DNA of 5,624 nt from CAZOVK01 sp964583165 (GTDB lineage Bacteria > Bacillota > Clostridia > Lachnospirales > WRAX01), in contig CAZOVK010000111.1 in the NCBI GenBank assembly GCA_964583165.1, forward strand, positions 1-5,624. Direction: 5' to 3'. Below the pieces are notes generated by a model that did not search any database, was not told the DNA's origin, and saw nothing but the letters and a program-made list of their open reading frames with translations. Below are positions 1 through 5,593 of the stretch, in pieces (positions within the stretch are counted from its first letter, which is position 1; each line of letters starts with the position of its first letter). A program made the position numbers and the translations under genes.

Positions 1-1011
1 GCGGTAGGCGATATTCTTTGACGCAATCGTGACCGTCATATCCTTGTGGAGCGACATCAGCTCTTCGTAGGTGGCGGTGTTGATGTTTGTATAGAGTGAC
101 GCAAGCGCAAGCCTGTCTTTGGCGATTGTCGGCGCGTCGTTCCATACCTTGATTGGGCGTTCTTCTTTGATGTCTGATATTTCCTTGGTTGTGAAGCCCG
201 CCGATTGTAAGCGCGCGTCTGTCGCTGTGTTGATGTTTATAGAAGTGCCCACGTAACTGTCCTTATAGACATACGCCGCAATCTTTGCGTAATCCGTAGC
301 GCCCACTGTGTTTTCAAACTCTTTCACAGTCGCATAGGGGCGTTTGTTGATGATGTCGTTTATCTTCGTGCTTGTGGCTGACACGCCGAATAGGCTTGCC
401 AGTTCTGTGCGTGATGCCTTGTTGATTTCTGTCATTGTCGTAAGCAACGGAGCGTATCGGTTGATATAGGTTACGCTCAACCCTGCGCCAATCAAGTCAG
501 CCAAACTCTTATAACCGCCACTGCGGTTGTTGGTAATATTGTATGACTGTGATGACGACAGCCCGATTGCTTCAATCTGTGAGCGCGTCGCCGTGTTGAT
601 GTTGATTGCGTTGAGCGGTTCAAGCAGAATGTCAGAATCTTCAAGCGCAATAAACGGCGCGATTGCGTCATAGACAGTGCGCGTTACATAACCGCGTGAG
701 TATATCTGATACTTGTCGGTGAACAACTTTTCGGCGCGGTAGTTCAAAATACTCGTGACATTCGCCTGTGTTAGCTTCGCGAACGTGAGCAGTTCGGCTT
801 CACTAGCCGTGTTGATGTTCGTTACGACCTTCATGGCAAAGCGATATTTGTCGAACAGCTCCTTAGTGAAGCCCGACACAAACTTCACGTCCTCAACGCG
901 TGTGAAAGGCGCATAAGCGCGTTGTGTGACAATCGAGTTAGCCACAGACTGCGGTAAATCGGGCATATGCTTAACCATGTCAGAGGCTGTCGCTAGATTG
1001 ATGTTAATGAA
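1..1011 (-). repeat. Six tandem ComEA-type HhH protein repeats (NINTA-like motif)
   Basis: Within the exported protein, units begin at residues 178 (NINLA), 240 (NINTA), 312 (NINTA), 370 (EINKA), 434 (NINTA) and 484 (NINTA), giving spacings of 62, 72, 58, 64 and 50 residues. On DNA the motifs lie at 988-1005, 802-819, 586-603, 412-429, 220-237 and 70-87. Unit 1 shows the usual ComEA pattern after the motif: a helix, an R at 206, then F-T-R-V-E-D-V and V-S-G-F, that is two helix-hairpin-helix motifs per unit. Hairpin glycines are poorly kept in several units. The sixth unit is cut by the window edge, so the true number may be higher. Units have diverged at DNA level, pointing to old duplications rather than recent expansion. 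Confidence 0.8.
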
Positions 1012-1536
1012 GCGCGAATACATGGAGTTAGCCGCCGTGAGAGAACCGTCGCCCCAAAGCCCCAGTTTCTTGGTCTTCGCGTCGCGCTCGGCCGATTCAA
1101 ACAGGCTGTAGTTAAGCGCGCCATAAGTGTTGTTAATGTCCATCTTAGCTAGCCCGTTGGCAATTAGCTTGTAATTTAAGCTCTGCTGAATACTATTCAT
1201 TGAATATTCGCCCGCATAGACATACATATAGCTGTAGCGGTCATACGGTTTTTGAACATTCGTGTCGGGGAACATGTAGACCTGTCTGCCGAGGGCGCTT
1301 GTACGCGTGTATTCTAACGCCGCGTCATAACCCTGCGCGTCTGCGAGCAACAGCTTGACATACGCCAAACGCCCGTCTGGGGTTTTTACTAGCAAACAGT
1401 CGCCGTCTATGACCTCCAACACCGTGCCATACTCATATTGCGTAAAGCGGACAATGGCGTTTGACGCGTTCACGCTCACGCCAAAACACGCCAAAAAGAT
1501 TGTCGCAGATATAATAAATGAAAGAACCCGTTTCAT
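1..1536 (-). CDS. Exported SNase-like domain protein with tandem ComEA-type helix-hairpin-helix repeats (3' end outside window)
   Basis: The frame is open for 512 codons and leaves the window without a stop. Residues 1-24 look like a signal peptide: KR at 2-3, a hydrophobic core at 4-22, and a V-N-A signal-peptidase I site before S25. Residues about 33-162 resemble the staphylococcal nuclease fold: VIDGD at 42-46, KLLLAD at 61-66, DRY at 99-101, LIANGLAKM at 124-132 and KKLGLWG at 156-162. From residue 176 on there are six units of about 50-72 residues, each opening with a NINTA-like motif, as in the DNA-binding domain of the competence protein ComEA. The start at 1536 has AGGTG six bases upstream; an in-frame ATG at 1542 touches the SD and is less likely. 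The family suggests DNA binding outside the membrane. Key nuclease residues are replaced, so cleavage is doubtful. Substrate and role are inference. Confidence 0.85.
   Translation of the reverse strand, partial: MKRVLSFIISATIFLACFGVSVNASNAIVRFTQYEYGTVLEVIDGDCLLVKTPDGRLAYVKLLLADAQGYDAALEYTRTSALGRQVYMFPDTNVQKPYDRYSYMYVYAGEYSMNSIQQSLNYKLIANGLAKMDINNTYGALNYSLFESAERDAKTKKLGLWGDGSLTAANSMYSRFININLATASDMVKHMPDLPQSVANSIVTQRAYAPFTRVEDVKFVSGFTKELFDKYRFAMKVVTNINTASEAELLTFAKLTQANVTSILNYRAEKLFTDKYQIYSRGYVTRTVYDAIAPFIALEDSDILLEPLNAININTATRSQIEAIGLSSSQSYNITNNRSGGYKSLADLIGAGLSVTYINRYAPLLTTMTEINKASRTELASLFGVSATSTKINDIINKRPYATVKEFENTVGATDYAKIAAYVYKDSYVGTSININTATDARLQSAGFTTKEISDIKEERPIKVWNDAPTIAKDRLALASLYTNINTATYEELMSLHKDMTVTIASKNIAYR
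1051..1440 (-). other. Degenerate SNase-like (thermonuclease-fold) domain
   Basis: These are residues 33-162 of the exported protein. Compared from memory with staphylococcal nuclease, the metal-site aspartates are kept (D44, D46 and D66 for D19, D21 and D40). R35 is replaced by K61. The T-P-E containing catalytic E43 becomes A-Q-G at 67-69. The segment DKYGR aligns to DRY at 99-101 followed by SYMYVY, which looks like a two-residue deletion that removes the catalytic R87. The fold signature is clear enough to name, but the active site appears lost. The domain may bind nucleic acid or have a structural role. Confidence 0.7.
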
Positions 1537-1553
1537 AAACATCACCTACTCAT

Positions 1554-1581
1554 ATTATACACAATTTCGGCATGTTATCAA
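1554..1581 (-). promoter_or_regulatory. Sigma-A-type promoter for the SNase-like/HhH gene
   Basis: Read on the minus strand, TTGATA (1581-1576) is followed after 16 bases by a perfect TATAAT (1559-1554). It lies in the 70-bp gap after the yhbY stop codon (1607), and the first base transcribed would fall just upstream of the AGGTG ribosome-binding site and the ATG at 1536. The gene can therefore be expressed apart from the ribosomal cluster. No terminator for the upstream genes is visible in this gap, so readthrough is also possible. Confidence 0.75.
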
Positions 1582-1606
1582 GCAATTTACAGCCGTGGTA
1601 TCTCTA

Positions 1607-1882
1607 TTATCGGCTTTTCTTGTTTTGTCTGTAGAGCACAAATTTGCGCCCGATTTTTTGTATTACGTCCGCGTGTGTGCGCCCCGCGACAGTATCAACG
1701 ATTTCGTCAAACGGCTCCATACAGTTTTGTTGAACGTTGACCTTGATAAGTTCACGCGCTTCGAGCGCTTCATCAGCCGCATCACGAATTTCGGGCGTAA
1801 CACCCGCCTTGCCTATGTGTAGAACGGGGTCAAGGTTCATCGCCAGTTTGCGTAAATAGGCGCGTTGTTTGCTGTTAATCAT
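1607..1882 (-). CDS. yhbY: Ribosome assembly RNA-binding protein YhbY (CRM domain)
   Basis: This is a 91-residue protein that is one CRM (CRS1/YhbY) domain from end to end. Visible hallmarks are the start MINSKQRAYLRKLA, the loop GKAG at 24-27 (the GxxG RNA-binding loop of the family), a helix rich in E and A at 31-43, ELIKVNV at 44-50, and the closing strand KIGRKFVLYR at 76-85. Family members bind the precursor 50S subunit and contact rRNA during assembly. The length is normal to slightly short. GAGGGG lies six bases before the ATG, fixing the start. Two stop codons follow in tandem (TAA then TAG). The gene sits 23 bp after obgE on the same strand, a common arrangement in Bacillota, and is probably co-transcribed with it. 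Confidence 0.93.
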   Translation of the reverse strand: MINSKQRAYLRKLAMNLDPVLHIGKAGVTPEIRDAADEALEARELIKVNVQQNCMEPFDEIVDTVAGRTHADVIQKIGRKFVLYRQNKKSR

Positions 1883-1905
1883 GTTTCACCCCTCTTTTAG
1901 TGGCG

Positions 1906-3183
1906 TTATTCAAAATAGTCAAATTCCATGCCGCCGACGACAACCGTATCGCCCTCGTTTACGCCGCGTTCTTTGAGCGCGTCGATTATACCCTTCTCGC
2001 GTAAATACCGCTGGAAGAACGCAAAACCAGCTTCTGTGTCCATAGCGGTATAACCCAACATTCTGTCAATACCAGCGCCCTCGACAACGAAAAGGCGGTG
2101 TTCGGGCACTGTGATTGTGAATGGCTGATACTCGGGCGTGACCTCGTTGTATTCTTCGTAGTCTTCGTTGAAAGTGATATCGGCGGGGTAATCTTTCAAG
2201 ATGTCAGCCGCTGCGCTCAACAGTTCCGAAAGCCCTTGGTTACTAGCCGCGCTGATGAAATAGAGCGGGTAGCCGTGCTCTTTGCAGTAGCTTTCGAGTT
2301 CCTCTTGATACAGCTCATAGTCGGGCACGTCCGTTTTGTTCGCGGCTATTATCATGGGGCGTTTCATAATCTCGGGGTTATACGCCGCCAGTTCTTTGTT
2401 GATTATCTCAATAGCGTTCACGGGTTCAAGGCCCTCTGTCGCCGCCGCGTCAACCACGTGTATTAGAACTTTCGTGCGTTCAACATGGCGCAAGAAGTCA
2501 TGCCCCAGCCCTAGACCCTCACTCGCGCCCTCAATCAGCCCGGGGATATCCGCAAGCACGAAACCGCTCCCGTCACGCTGTCTGAAAACGCCCAAGTTCG
2601 GCGCAAGTGTCGTGAAGTGGTAATTGCCTATCTTAGGCGTGGCGTTTGTGACCATTGACAGTAATGTTGACTTCCCCGCGTTCGGAAGACCGATAATGCC
2701 CACGTCGGCTATGAGTTTCAGCTCAAGAATGATGTCATATTCGCGGCTTTTCTTGCCCGGTTGAGCGTAACGTGGGGCTTGTCTTGTCGCCGTCGCAAAG
2801 TGCTGGTTGCCGCGCCCACCGCGCCCACCCGAAATGAGCACACGGCGCATGTCGGGCTTGTTCAAGTCAGCCATGACCTTGCCACTTTCGGCTTCTTTAA
2901 TAACCGTGCCCACTGGTACGACAATTACGCAGTCCTCGCCGCCCTTACCCGAGCAGTTGTCCTTACCGCCGTCCATGCCGCGCTCTGCCTTGAAATGCCT
3001 TTTATAGCGAAAATCCGCCAAAGTCGCCACATGCTCGCTCGTGACAAACACAACGTCGCCGCCCCGCCCGCCGTCACCGCCGTCGGGCCCGCCGTTCGGG
3101 ACATACTTCGCGCGGTAGAACGACACAGCGCCGTTACCGCCGTCGCCGCCCTTGATATTGATTTGTACTCTGTCGATAAACAT
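1906..3183 (-). CDS. obgE: GTPase Obg, 50S ribosome assembly (ObgE/CgtA)
   Basis: This is a 425-residue Obg GTPase with all three domains. The glycine-rich Obg fold covers about residues 1-158, with many GGDGG and GGRGG runs. The G domain shows the P-loop GLPNAGKST at 165-173, the switch I threonines at 191-192, DIPG at 212-215, NKTD at 282-285 and SAAS at 311-314. A C-terminal OCT domain spans about 355-425, longer than the shortest Obg forms, which lack it. The protein binds the 50S subunit late in assembly and is linked to the ppGpp response. The start is set at MFIDRV (3183), which has AGAGG five bases upstream and matches the usual Obg N-terminus. An in-frame ATG 18 bases earlier (3201) lacks a good site. 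It lies 241 bp after rpmA, separated by a palindromic element. Confidence 0.97.
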   Translation of the reverse strand: MFIDRVQINIKGGDGGNGAVSFYRAKYVPNGGPDGGDGGRGGDVVFVTSEHVATLADFRYKRHFKAERGMDGGKDNCSGKGGEDCVIVVPVGTVIKEAESGKVMADLNKPDMRRVLISGGRGGRGNQHFATATRQAPRYAQPGKKSREYDIILELKLIADVGIIGLPNAGKSTLLSMVTNATPKIGNYHFTTLAPNLGVFRQRDGSGFVLADIPGLIEGASEGLGLGHDFLRHVERTKVLIHVVDAAATEGLEPVNAIEIINKELAAYNPEIMKRPMIIAANKTDVPDYELYQEELESYCKEHGYPLYFISAASNQGLSELLSAAADILKDYPADITFNEDYEEYNEVTPEYQPFTITVPEHRLFVVEGAGIDRMLGYTAMDTEAGFAFFQRYLREKGIIDALKERGVNEGDTVVVGGMEFDYFE

Positions 3184-3215
3184 AAAAACCTCTTTATACA
3201 CAAATTAGGAGTTGC

Positions 3216-3378
3216 GAGCCTGTTTAGCATCTCCATTTTTCGTCTTTTCGACCGATTTTCCGCTATATGGCGTCATGGCGGCTAGGCATAATTAGTTGCA
3301 TTATGCCGTCGCCGCCATTCCTTGTCTAGCGATAAATTATCTCGAAAATACTTCAAAAGCGAGATGCTAAACAGGCTC
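3216..3378. repeat. MITE-like 163-bp imperfect palindromic element with 18-bp perfect terminal inverted repeats
   Basis: The left end GAGCCTGTTTAGCATCTC (3216-3233) is the exact reverse complement of the right end (3361-3378). Symmetry continues inward, imperfectly: TTTTCGA at 3245-3251 pairs with 3342-3348, and CGCTA at 3261-3265 with 3327-3331. The centre is a strong stem: 3275-3282 with 3311-3318 (8 bp) and 3285-3292 with 3300-3307 (8 bp) around a 7-base loop. It has no coding capacity. Size and structure fit a miniature inverted-repeat element derived from a transposon, but no target-site duplication is evident. It lies between rpmA and obgE, ending 32 bp before the obgE start, so in the transcript it would fold into one long hairpin and could reduce readthrough or stabilise RNA ends. 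Confidence 0.7.
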
Positions 3379-3424
3379 TAAGAGTAAACTCCCAACTCCC
3401 CCGTTTGCGTATCCCTTACATATA

Positions 3425-3697
3425 TTAGTAAACGGAAACTTGCTTCTTATCTCTGCCCTTGCGTTCGTATTTCACACGACCGTCAATAAGCGCGAACAGC
3501 GTATCATTGGAGCCGATGCCCACGTTTACGCCCGGGTGAATCTTTGTGCCGCGCTGGGTATAGAGGATGTTGCCGGCCTTAACGACCTGACCGTCCGAAC
3601 GCTTAACGCCTAAACGCTTCGCCTCGGAGTCGCGCCCGTTACGTGACGAGCCAACGCCCTTTTTATGAGCGAAAAACTGAAGATTCAGTCTAATCAT
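3425..3697 (-). CDS. rpmA: 50S ribosomal protein L27, with Prp-cleaved N-terminal extension
   Basis: This 90-residue precursor is L27. It opens with MIRLNLQFF followed by AHKKGVGSSRNGRDSEAKRLG, the conserved L27 N-terminus. In Staphylococcus aureus the same LNLQFF leader is cut after the second F by Prp, exposing the N-terminal arm that reaches the peptidyl-transferase centre. The equivalent cut here would be F9|A10, leaving 81 residues. GTKIHPGVNVGIGSNDTLFALIDG, split here as GTKIHPG and DTLFALIDG, is also typical. The start overlaps the prp stop (ATGA), and GGGAGG lies six bases upstream within the end of prp, so translation of the two genes is coupled. Confidence 0.97.
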   Translation of the reverse strand: MIRLNLQFFAHKKGVGSSRNGRDSEAKRLGVKRSDGQVVKAGNILYTQRGTKIHPGVNVGIGSNDTLFALIDGRVKYERKGRDKKQVSVY

Positions 3698-4023
3698 GTT
3701 ACACCTCCCAATATCTCGGTAACTGTAATACCATTCGGGTGTTCATCTCTCGCGCCCTTGATGCCCAGATTCATGGCTTTAAGCAAAATCTCAGCATCAG
3801 GCACCGATTCGCCCGCCAATAATCTCGGTAAGCAGAAAGAGATATAACCGCCCTTTTTCTTGTATTCACACACTACGCGCGTATTTGTGAACTCTGTCAG
3901 GCTATTAACAGTATTCAGCACAAGCATAGACACAGCCGCGCAGACAACACTTTTATCATGCCCTACAACAGTCGCGCCACAAACAACGCCGTCTTTATTC
4001 TTGATGATTGTTACGCGAATCAT
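3694..4023 (-). CDS. prp: Ribosomal-processing cysteine protease Prp
   Basis: This 109-residue protein lies between rplU and rpmA, the fixed position of Prp in Bacillota. Prp removes the N-terminal extension of L27, which is required for ribosome function. The putative catalytic pair is H22 in VVGHD and C28 in VVCAAVS. In S. aureus Prp the pair is H22 and C34, with a longer loop between them, so the loop here appears to be six residues shorter. Other family features are the mixed start MIRVTI, the helix with NTVNSLTE at 37-44, and the C-terminal GARDEHP-type segment. The start codon shares one base with the rplU stop (TAATG), with only a weak AAGG nearby, so it is probably translated by coupling. 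The product is assigned from context and the GH and VCAAVS motifs. Confidence 0.93.
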   Translation of the reverse strand: MIRVTIIKNKDGVVCGATVVGHDKSVVCAAVSMLVLNTVNSLTEFTNTRVVCEYKKKGGYISFCLPRLLAGESVPDAEILLKAMNLGIKGARDEHPNGITVTEILGGVT

Positions 4024-4334
4024 TAGCCTTGAATAGATTCAATTTTAATGCGCGTATACTGCTGTCTGTGACCGTTCTTCTTGTGGAAGCCCTTTTTGGA
4101 CTTGTATTTATAGACGATAACCTTTTTAGCCTTGAAATCCTCTACAACTTTGGCTGTAACAGCCGCGCCCTTAACTGTGGGAGCGCCGAAGACAACGCCG
4201 TCTTCTTTGGCAATAGCAAGCACTTGTGTGATTTCAAGCGTATCGCCCGGGTTCAACCCAGTCTTTTCAACATAGATTGTGTCACCTTGGGAAACCTTAT
4301 ACTGCTTGCCGCCTTGTTCAATAATCGCGTACAT
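4023..4334 (-). CDS. rplU: 50S ribosomal protein L21
   Basis: This 103-residue protein is L21, an early-assembling 50S protein that binds 23S rRNA. It begins MYAIIEQGGKQYKVSQGD, has the family strands around TLEITQVLAI, and ends with the basic conserved block YKSKKGFHKKNGHRQ then YTRIKIESI. The length is standard. The start at 4334 is set by a perfect AGGAGG six bases upstream (4346-4341) and by the family N-terminus. The frame runs open for 35 codons further upstream, but that stretch is the untranslated leader and promoter. It heads the cluster rplU-prp-rpmA. Confidence 0.98.
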   Translation of the reverse strand: MYAIIEQGGKQYKVSQGDTIYVEKTGLNPGDTLEITQVLAIAKEDGVVFGAPTVKGAAVTAKVVEDFKAKKVIVYKYKSKKGFHKKNGHRQQYTRIKIESIQG

Positions 4335-4414
4335 GGAACACCTCCTTAACGGAACTCGCCGGTTTCGTGACTCAAAAACTGAGTGCTTACTTATCCGAGC
4401 GGTTAGAAACATAC
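4335..4414 (-). promoter_or_regulatory. Structured 5' leader of rplU (candidate L21 leader)
   Basis: The predicted transcript begins near 4414 and has about 80 untranslated bases. They contain a small hairpin (ACTCA/TGAGT, 4370-4374 with 4380-4384). Around it, CTCG at 4355-4358 can pair with CGAG at 4396-4399, continued by TAAC 4347-4350 with GTTA 4402-4405, which brings the closing stem next to the AGGAGG site. An alternative pairing, GTTTC 4362-4366 with GAAAC 4406-4410, crosses it. Bacillota rplU genes often carry an L21 leader (Rfam family of that name) thought to mediate autoregulation. I matched the position and presence of structure, not the family consensus. Confidence 0.45.
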
Positions 4415-4420
4415 TTAGGT

Positions 4421-4449
4421 AGTGTAACACACAGAACAAAACTTGTCAA
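4421..4449 (-). promoter_or_regulatory. Sigma-A-type promoter of the rplU-prp-rpmA operon
   Basis: On the minus strand a perfect TTGACA (4449-4444) is followed after 17 bases by TACACT (4426-4421), four of six to consensus, preceded by TGT so that it has the extended -10 TG. Spacing is ideal, and it lies about 90 bp upstream of the rplU start, as expected for a strongly expressed ribosomal operon with a structured leader. Confidence 0.8.
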
Positions 4450-4497
4450 TCAATAATTTTCAAATTGTAGGAATCTGTTAAACCTTTCAATATTAAC

Positions 4498-4526
4498 TTG
4501 ACTTTCTCATCACAACACATTAGTAT
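4498..4526 (+). promoter_or_regulatory. Possible promoter of the DUF697-like gene
   Basis: TTGACT (4498-4503) and TAGTAT (4521-4526) are separated by 17 bases, in the divergent gap between rplU and the plus-strand gene. Transcription would start near 4533, about 64 bases before the ATG. The -35 is five of six and the -10 four of six to consensus. The rest of the gap (4450-4596) is AT-rich and shows no other clear element. Confidence 0.5.
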
Positions 4527-4596
4527 GGTATTAAACTTGCACACACAGTCGCCGAACCCCTTTCAAACATGACAGAATGACAAAGGATGGGACAAA

Positions 4597-4962
4597 ATGG
4601 CAATTACGGAAAAACACTCAAAGGAGATACATAAGTGGGCCGCCGCCGGGGCTTTAACCGCCGCCGCCTTGCCGGTCGGCGCGGACGCTATCGCGCTCGG
4701 CTTAGAAGAGATAGCAATGGTGATAAGAATCGGGGGCTTTTTTGGGTCAGACATTGAAGATTCGGCCGCTAAAGGTATTCTTTCGTCTATTATAGCGACA
4801 GGTGTGGGAACAGCCGCCCACGCGGCCGCGTATGCCGCGTTGGAGAGCGCAAACCTTGGTTATCCGTTGACGATACCTGTCAAAGCGGGGATAGCCGCGG
4901 GGCTGATTGAGCTGGTTGGGCGAGCGGCATATGGCTATTTTGAGAGAGTGTATAGCCGATAG
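4597..4962 (+). CDS. Small Ala/Gly-rich protein, DUF697-like, possibly membrane-associated
   Basis: This is a 121-residue protein of unknown function. After a charged N-terminus (MAITEKHSKEIHK) come a hydrophobic, alanine-rich stretch at 14-28 leading into PVGAD (26-30), a helix with EEIAMVIRIGGFFG at 37-50, a small-residue helix at 60-84, and P94-V-K-A-G followed by a glycine/alanine-rich helix at 98-114, ending AYGYFERV. This order (P-x-G-A-D, M-v-x-x-I-x-x-x-F-G, a late P-x-x-x-G helix, Y-F-E end) resembles DUF697, a helical domain found alone or beside GTPases and often membrane-linked. The match is from memory and moderate. AAAGGA lies nine bases before the ATG. The gene is divergent from rplU and converges with the regulator gene, with stop codons only 3 bp apart and no terminator visible between them. 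Confidence 0.75.
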   Translation: MAITEKHSKEIHKWAAAGALTAAALPVGADAIALGLEEIAMVIRIGGFFGSDIEDSAAKGILSSIIATGVGTAAHAAAYAALESANLGYPLTIPVKAGIAAGLIELVGRAAYGYFERVYSR

Positions 4963-4965
4963 ATT

Positions 4966-5574
4966 CTACAAATCTACCGCGTTTGTATACTCAGGGTCAA
5001 TCAAATCACTTATGCCCGCCAGTAACATAATTATGCCCTGTACTCGGTCAGTCGGAACGACGTAAAAGCCGCGATTTTCGGGGTCTTCTTTAACCAAGCC
5101 CGTAGCCAATAGTGGTTTTAGATGGTGATATACCTGCCCCGTTGAATTGTAGCCACATTGTTCAACCAGTTGCGCCACTGTTCGCGGGGCTTTAAGAACA
5201 GTGAGCAGAATGTTTAAGCGGTCATTGTTGCCGATACAGTTTAACACCCTTGAGGTTGTATTGTTTTCAACGAGTTTGAGAAGCGCGTCTGTGCTGACCT
5301 CGTTGCGTATCCAGTTGGTTTGTCTGCCGCCCGACGCATAAACACCCATGTAGGTTACCAAACCTGTTGTGGAGTTTTCGTCTGTCAATAAACACATTTC
5401 AGCCATTTTCTCGCTCAAACGCTTATCGGGGTGCATGTTCGCCATCGGGTGTATGTGTTTGAGCGGTTTTTTGGTGTCGATTTTAGGTGTTTTTGCAAAG
5501 GCGTTGATTAGCCCCTTGATTTCGTCCAGTTCCTGTTTCAAGATATCAATTTCTGTGCCAAAGTCGCGTTCCAT
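4966..5574 (-). CDS. Winged-helix (ArsR-like) transcriptional regulator with N-terminal coiled coil
   Basis: This is a 202-residue protein. Residues 4-27 form a probable short coiled coil (ILKQELDEIKGLI). Residues 38-50 are histidine-rich (H40, H42, H48), with no proven metal role. A conserved-looking block GLVTYMGVYASGGRQ lies at 71-85. Residues about 106-175 form a winged helix-turn-helix of ArsR type: RLNILLTVL, then TVAQLVEQCGYNSTGQVYHHL with the recognition helix at about 144-155, and a wing ending GFYVVP. A hydrophobic tail helix at 177-191 may dimerise. The start has GGGGG six bases upstream. The ligand and target genes are not visible; a palindrome upstream suggests autoregulation, and the converging DUF697-like gene is a possible partner, both inferred. 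The family call is from motif pattern only. Confidence 0.85.
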   Translation of the reverse strand: MERDFGTEIDILKQELDEIKGLINAFAKTPKIDTKKPLKHIHPMANMHPDKRLSEKMAEMCLLTDENSTTGLVTYMGVYASGGRQTNWIRNEVSTDALLKLVENNTTSRVLNCIGNNDRLNILLTVLKAPRTVAQLVEQCGYNSTGQVYHHLKPLLATGLVKEDPENRGFYVVPTDRVQGIIMLLAGISDLIDPEYTNAVDL

Positions 5575-5593
5575 GATAAACCCCCATAATGAT

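Noticed and set aside
70..1005. Recurring GTTGATGTT-like words about 150-220 bp apart, suggesting a CRISPR or DNA repeat array
   Set aside because: They are the codons for the NINTA motif of an open protein-coding frame; spacing is irregular and the rest of each unit differs.
1480..1500. Lipoprotein signal (FLAC) in the exported protein
   Set aside because: Positions before C17 (F, L) fit a lipobox poorly, while V-N-A before S25 is a good signal-peptidase I site.
1537..1606. Rho-independent terminator after yhbY
   Set aside because: No GC-rich stem followed by a T run is present; the gap is explained by a promoter and ribosome-binding site.
1355..1822. 155-codon plus-strand frame
   Set aside because: It lies opposite the start of the HhH protein gene and all but the first part of yhbY, has no ribosome-binding site and no recognisable motif. 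It is a shadow of genes with clear families.
2098..2623. Overlapping plus-strand frames opposite obgE
   Set aside because: obgE is unambiguous on the other strand; these frames have no family resemblance and arise from its codon bias.
3193..3198. TATAAA upstream of obgE as a -10 box
   Set aside because: It overlaps the AGAGG ribosome-binding site, so a transcript from it would lack that site, and there is no -35 at the right distance.
2925..3236. 103-codon minus-strand frame overlapping the start of obgE in another frame
   Set aside because: It begins in the palindromic element and runs out of frame through the Obg domain; no motif supports it.
2761..3285. 174-codon plus-strand frame opposite the start of obgE and part of the palindrome
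   Set aside because: It crosses a non-coding palindrome and the glycine-rich Obg region, with no supported start.
4008..4349. 113-codon plus-strand frame opposite rplU
   Set aside because: Shadow of L21, whose family and ribosome-binding site are clear.
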